64,000 nucleotides of DNA from JACPUW01 sp049115495 (GTDB taxonomy: Bacteria > Bacteroidota > Bacteroidia > CAILMK01 > JACPUW01), in contig JAGDZV010000001.1 of NCBI GenBank assembly GCA_049115495.1, positions 124,001 through 188,000 on the forward strand. Direction: 5' to 3'. Below the pieces are notes generated by a model. That model did not search any database. It was given only the letters and a program-made list of their open reading frames with translations, and was not told the DNA's origin. This document shows positions 63,813 to 64,000 of this stretch, piece by piece (within the stretch, counting starts at the first letter, position 1; every line of letters begins with the position of its first letter). A program made the translations under genes and the position numbers.

Positions 63813-64000
63813 TTAGGCTATTATAAAATCTTGCATCTCAATAAACCCTTTGTTTAGTAAAAAGTCTCTAACCTTATCTCGTGCCCCTCTATTTGCAACA
63901 AATGAAATTATGGGATTATGTTCATCAAGTAAAATATCTTTAAAGTAAATGCATTGGGCAACTGATGTTTTTTGTTTTACAATATCAATATATCCTGATA
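63813..64000 (-). CDS. Unidentified protein, C-terminal fragment (gene runs off the right edge)
   Basis: The minus frame is open from the window edge (first full codon at 63998-63996) to TAA at 63813-63815, giving about 61 C-terminal residues. The end, FVANRGARDKVRDFLLNKGF followed by IEMQDFIIA, has a mix of charged helix and short strands. I do not recognise the family. Convergent with the sensor kinase, 12 nt apart. Confidence 0.6.
   Translation of the reverse strand, partial: SGYIDIVKQKTSVAQCIYFKDILLDEHNPIISFVANRGARDKVRDFLLNKGFIEMQDFIIA

Noticed and set aside
1..64000. rRNA, tRNA, tmRNA or RNase P genes
   Set aside because: None seen by eye in the intergenic stretches, which are all under about 200 nt; a covariance-model scan would settle it.

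Overview
The window is a stretch of chromosome from a member of the Bacteroidota, most likely a marine or gliding-type Flavobacteriia or Cytophagia relative. The case rests on AT-rich sequence, a type IX secretion repertoire (a giant PKD-repeat protein with a gliding-type C-terminal domain, a PorP/SprF partner, two proteins with C-terminal surface/sorting-type domains), TAnnTTTG promoter elements without clear Shine-Dalgarno sequences, and Bacteroidota-typical families (DUF3108, DUF5606, DUF2851, DUF1573, DUF4199, OmpA with a C-terminal SPOR-like domain). It is densely packed housekeeping chromosome. I see no rRNA, tRNA, CRISPR array, transposase, integrase or phage gene, and no stretch longer than about 200 bases lacks a gene.

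Layout. 1-2670 (minus): ABC permease, ABC ATPase and the start of a membrane-anchored MutS-like protein, each overlapping the next by 11 nt. 2735-3496 (plus): a lone sulfotransferase. 3498-10516 (minus): nitrilase-type amidase and class III aminotransferase; then the tight run cystathionine beta-synthase, GAPDH, a cytoplasmic BtuF-like protein and a DUF3108 protein; then an oxidase subunit III. 10554-17792 (minus): an outer-membrane protein, an SH3-repeat protein, fused isobutyryl-CoA mutase IcmF, and an OmpA/SPOR protein whose terminator ends directly at the icmF start codon. 17989-22912 (plus): a five-gene operon (DUF5606, PepF-type peptidase, FAH-family hydrolase, M23 peptidase, Bcp peroxiredoxin) behind a good promoter and a dyad. 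22909-24827 (minus): omega-amidase plus methionine/glutamine-type aminotransferase.

24879-35152 (minus): a long, tightly packed run holding a hotdog thioesterase, SmpB, a WG-repeat protein, a 1467-residue superfamily 1 helicase with what looks like a degenerate kinase C-lobe at its N-terminus, a ligase-associated Lhr-type helicase, the PdeM phosphoesterase and a small membrane protein. This is the most unusual part of the window. 35317-42808: a tiny lipoprotein, OsmC, LipA, an orphan LuxE-like protein, and a plus-strand run of lipoprotein, PyrF, DUF2851, PspC-type protein and TrkA-type K+ channel.

42890-51800 (minus): a SprB-like adhesin of 2526 residues and its PorP/SprF-type outer-membrane partner. 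51924-58895 (minus): ClpC and two secreted proteins. 58992-64000: AMP nucleosidase, lipoate-protein ligase, DUF1573 and DUF4199 proteins, a TPR sensor histidine kinase, and the 3' end of an unidentified gene. Lipoate synthesis (lipA) and scavenging (lplA) are both present, and two separate amidase/aminotransferase pairs suggest amino-group salvage.
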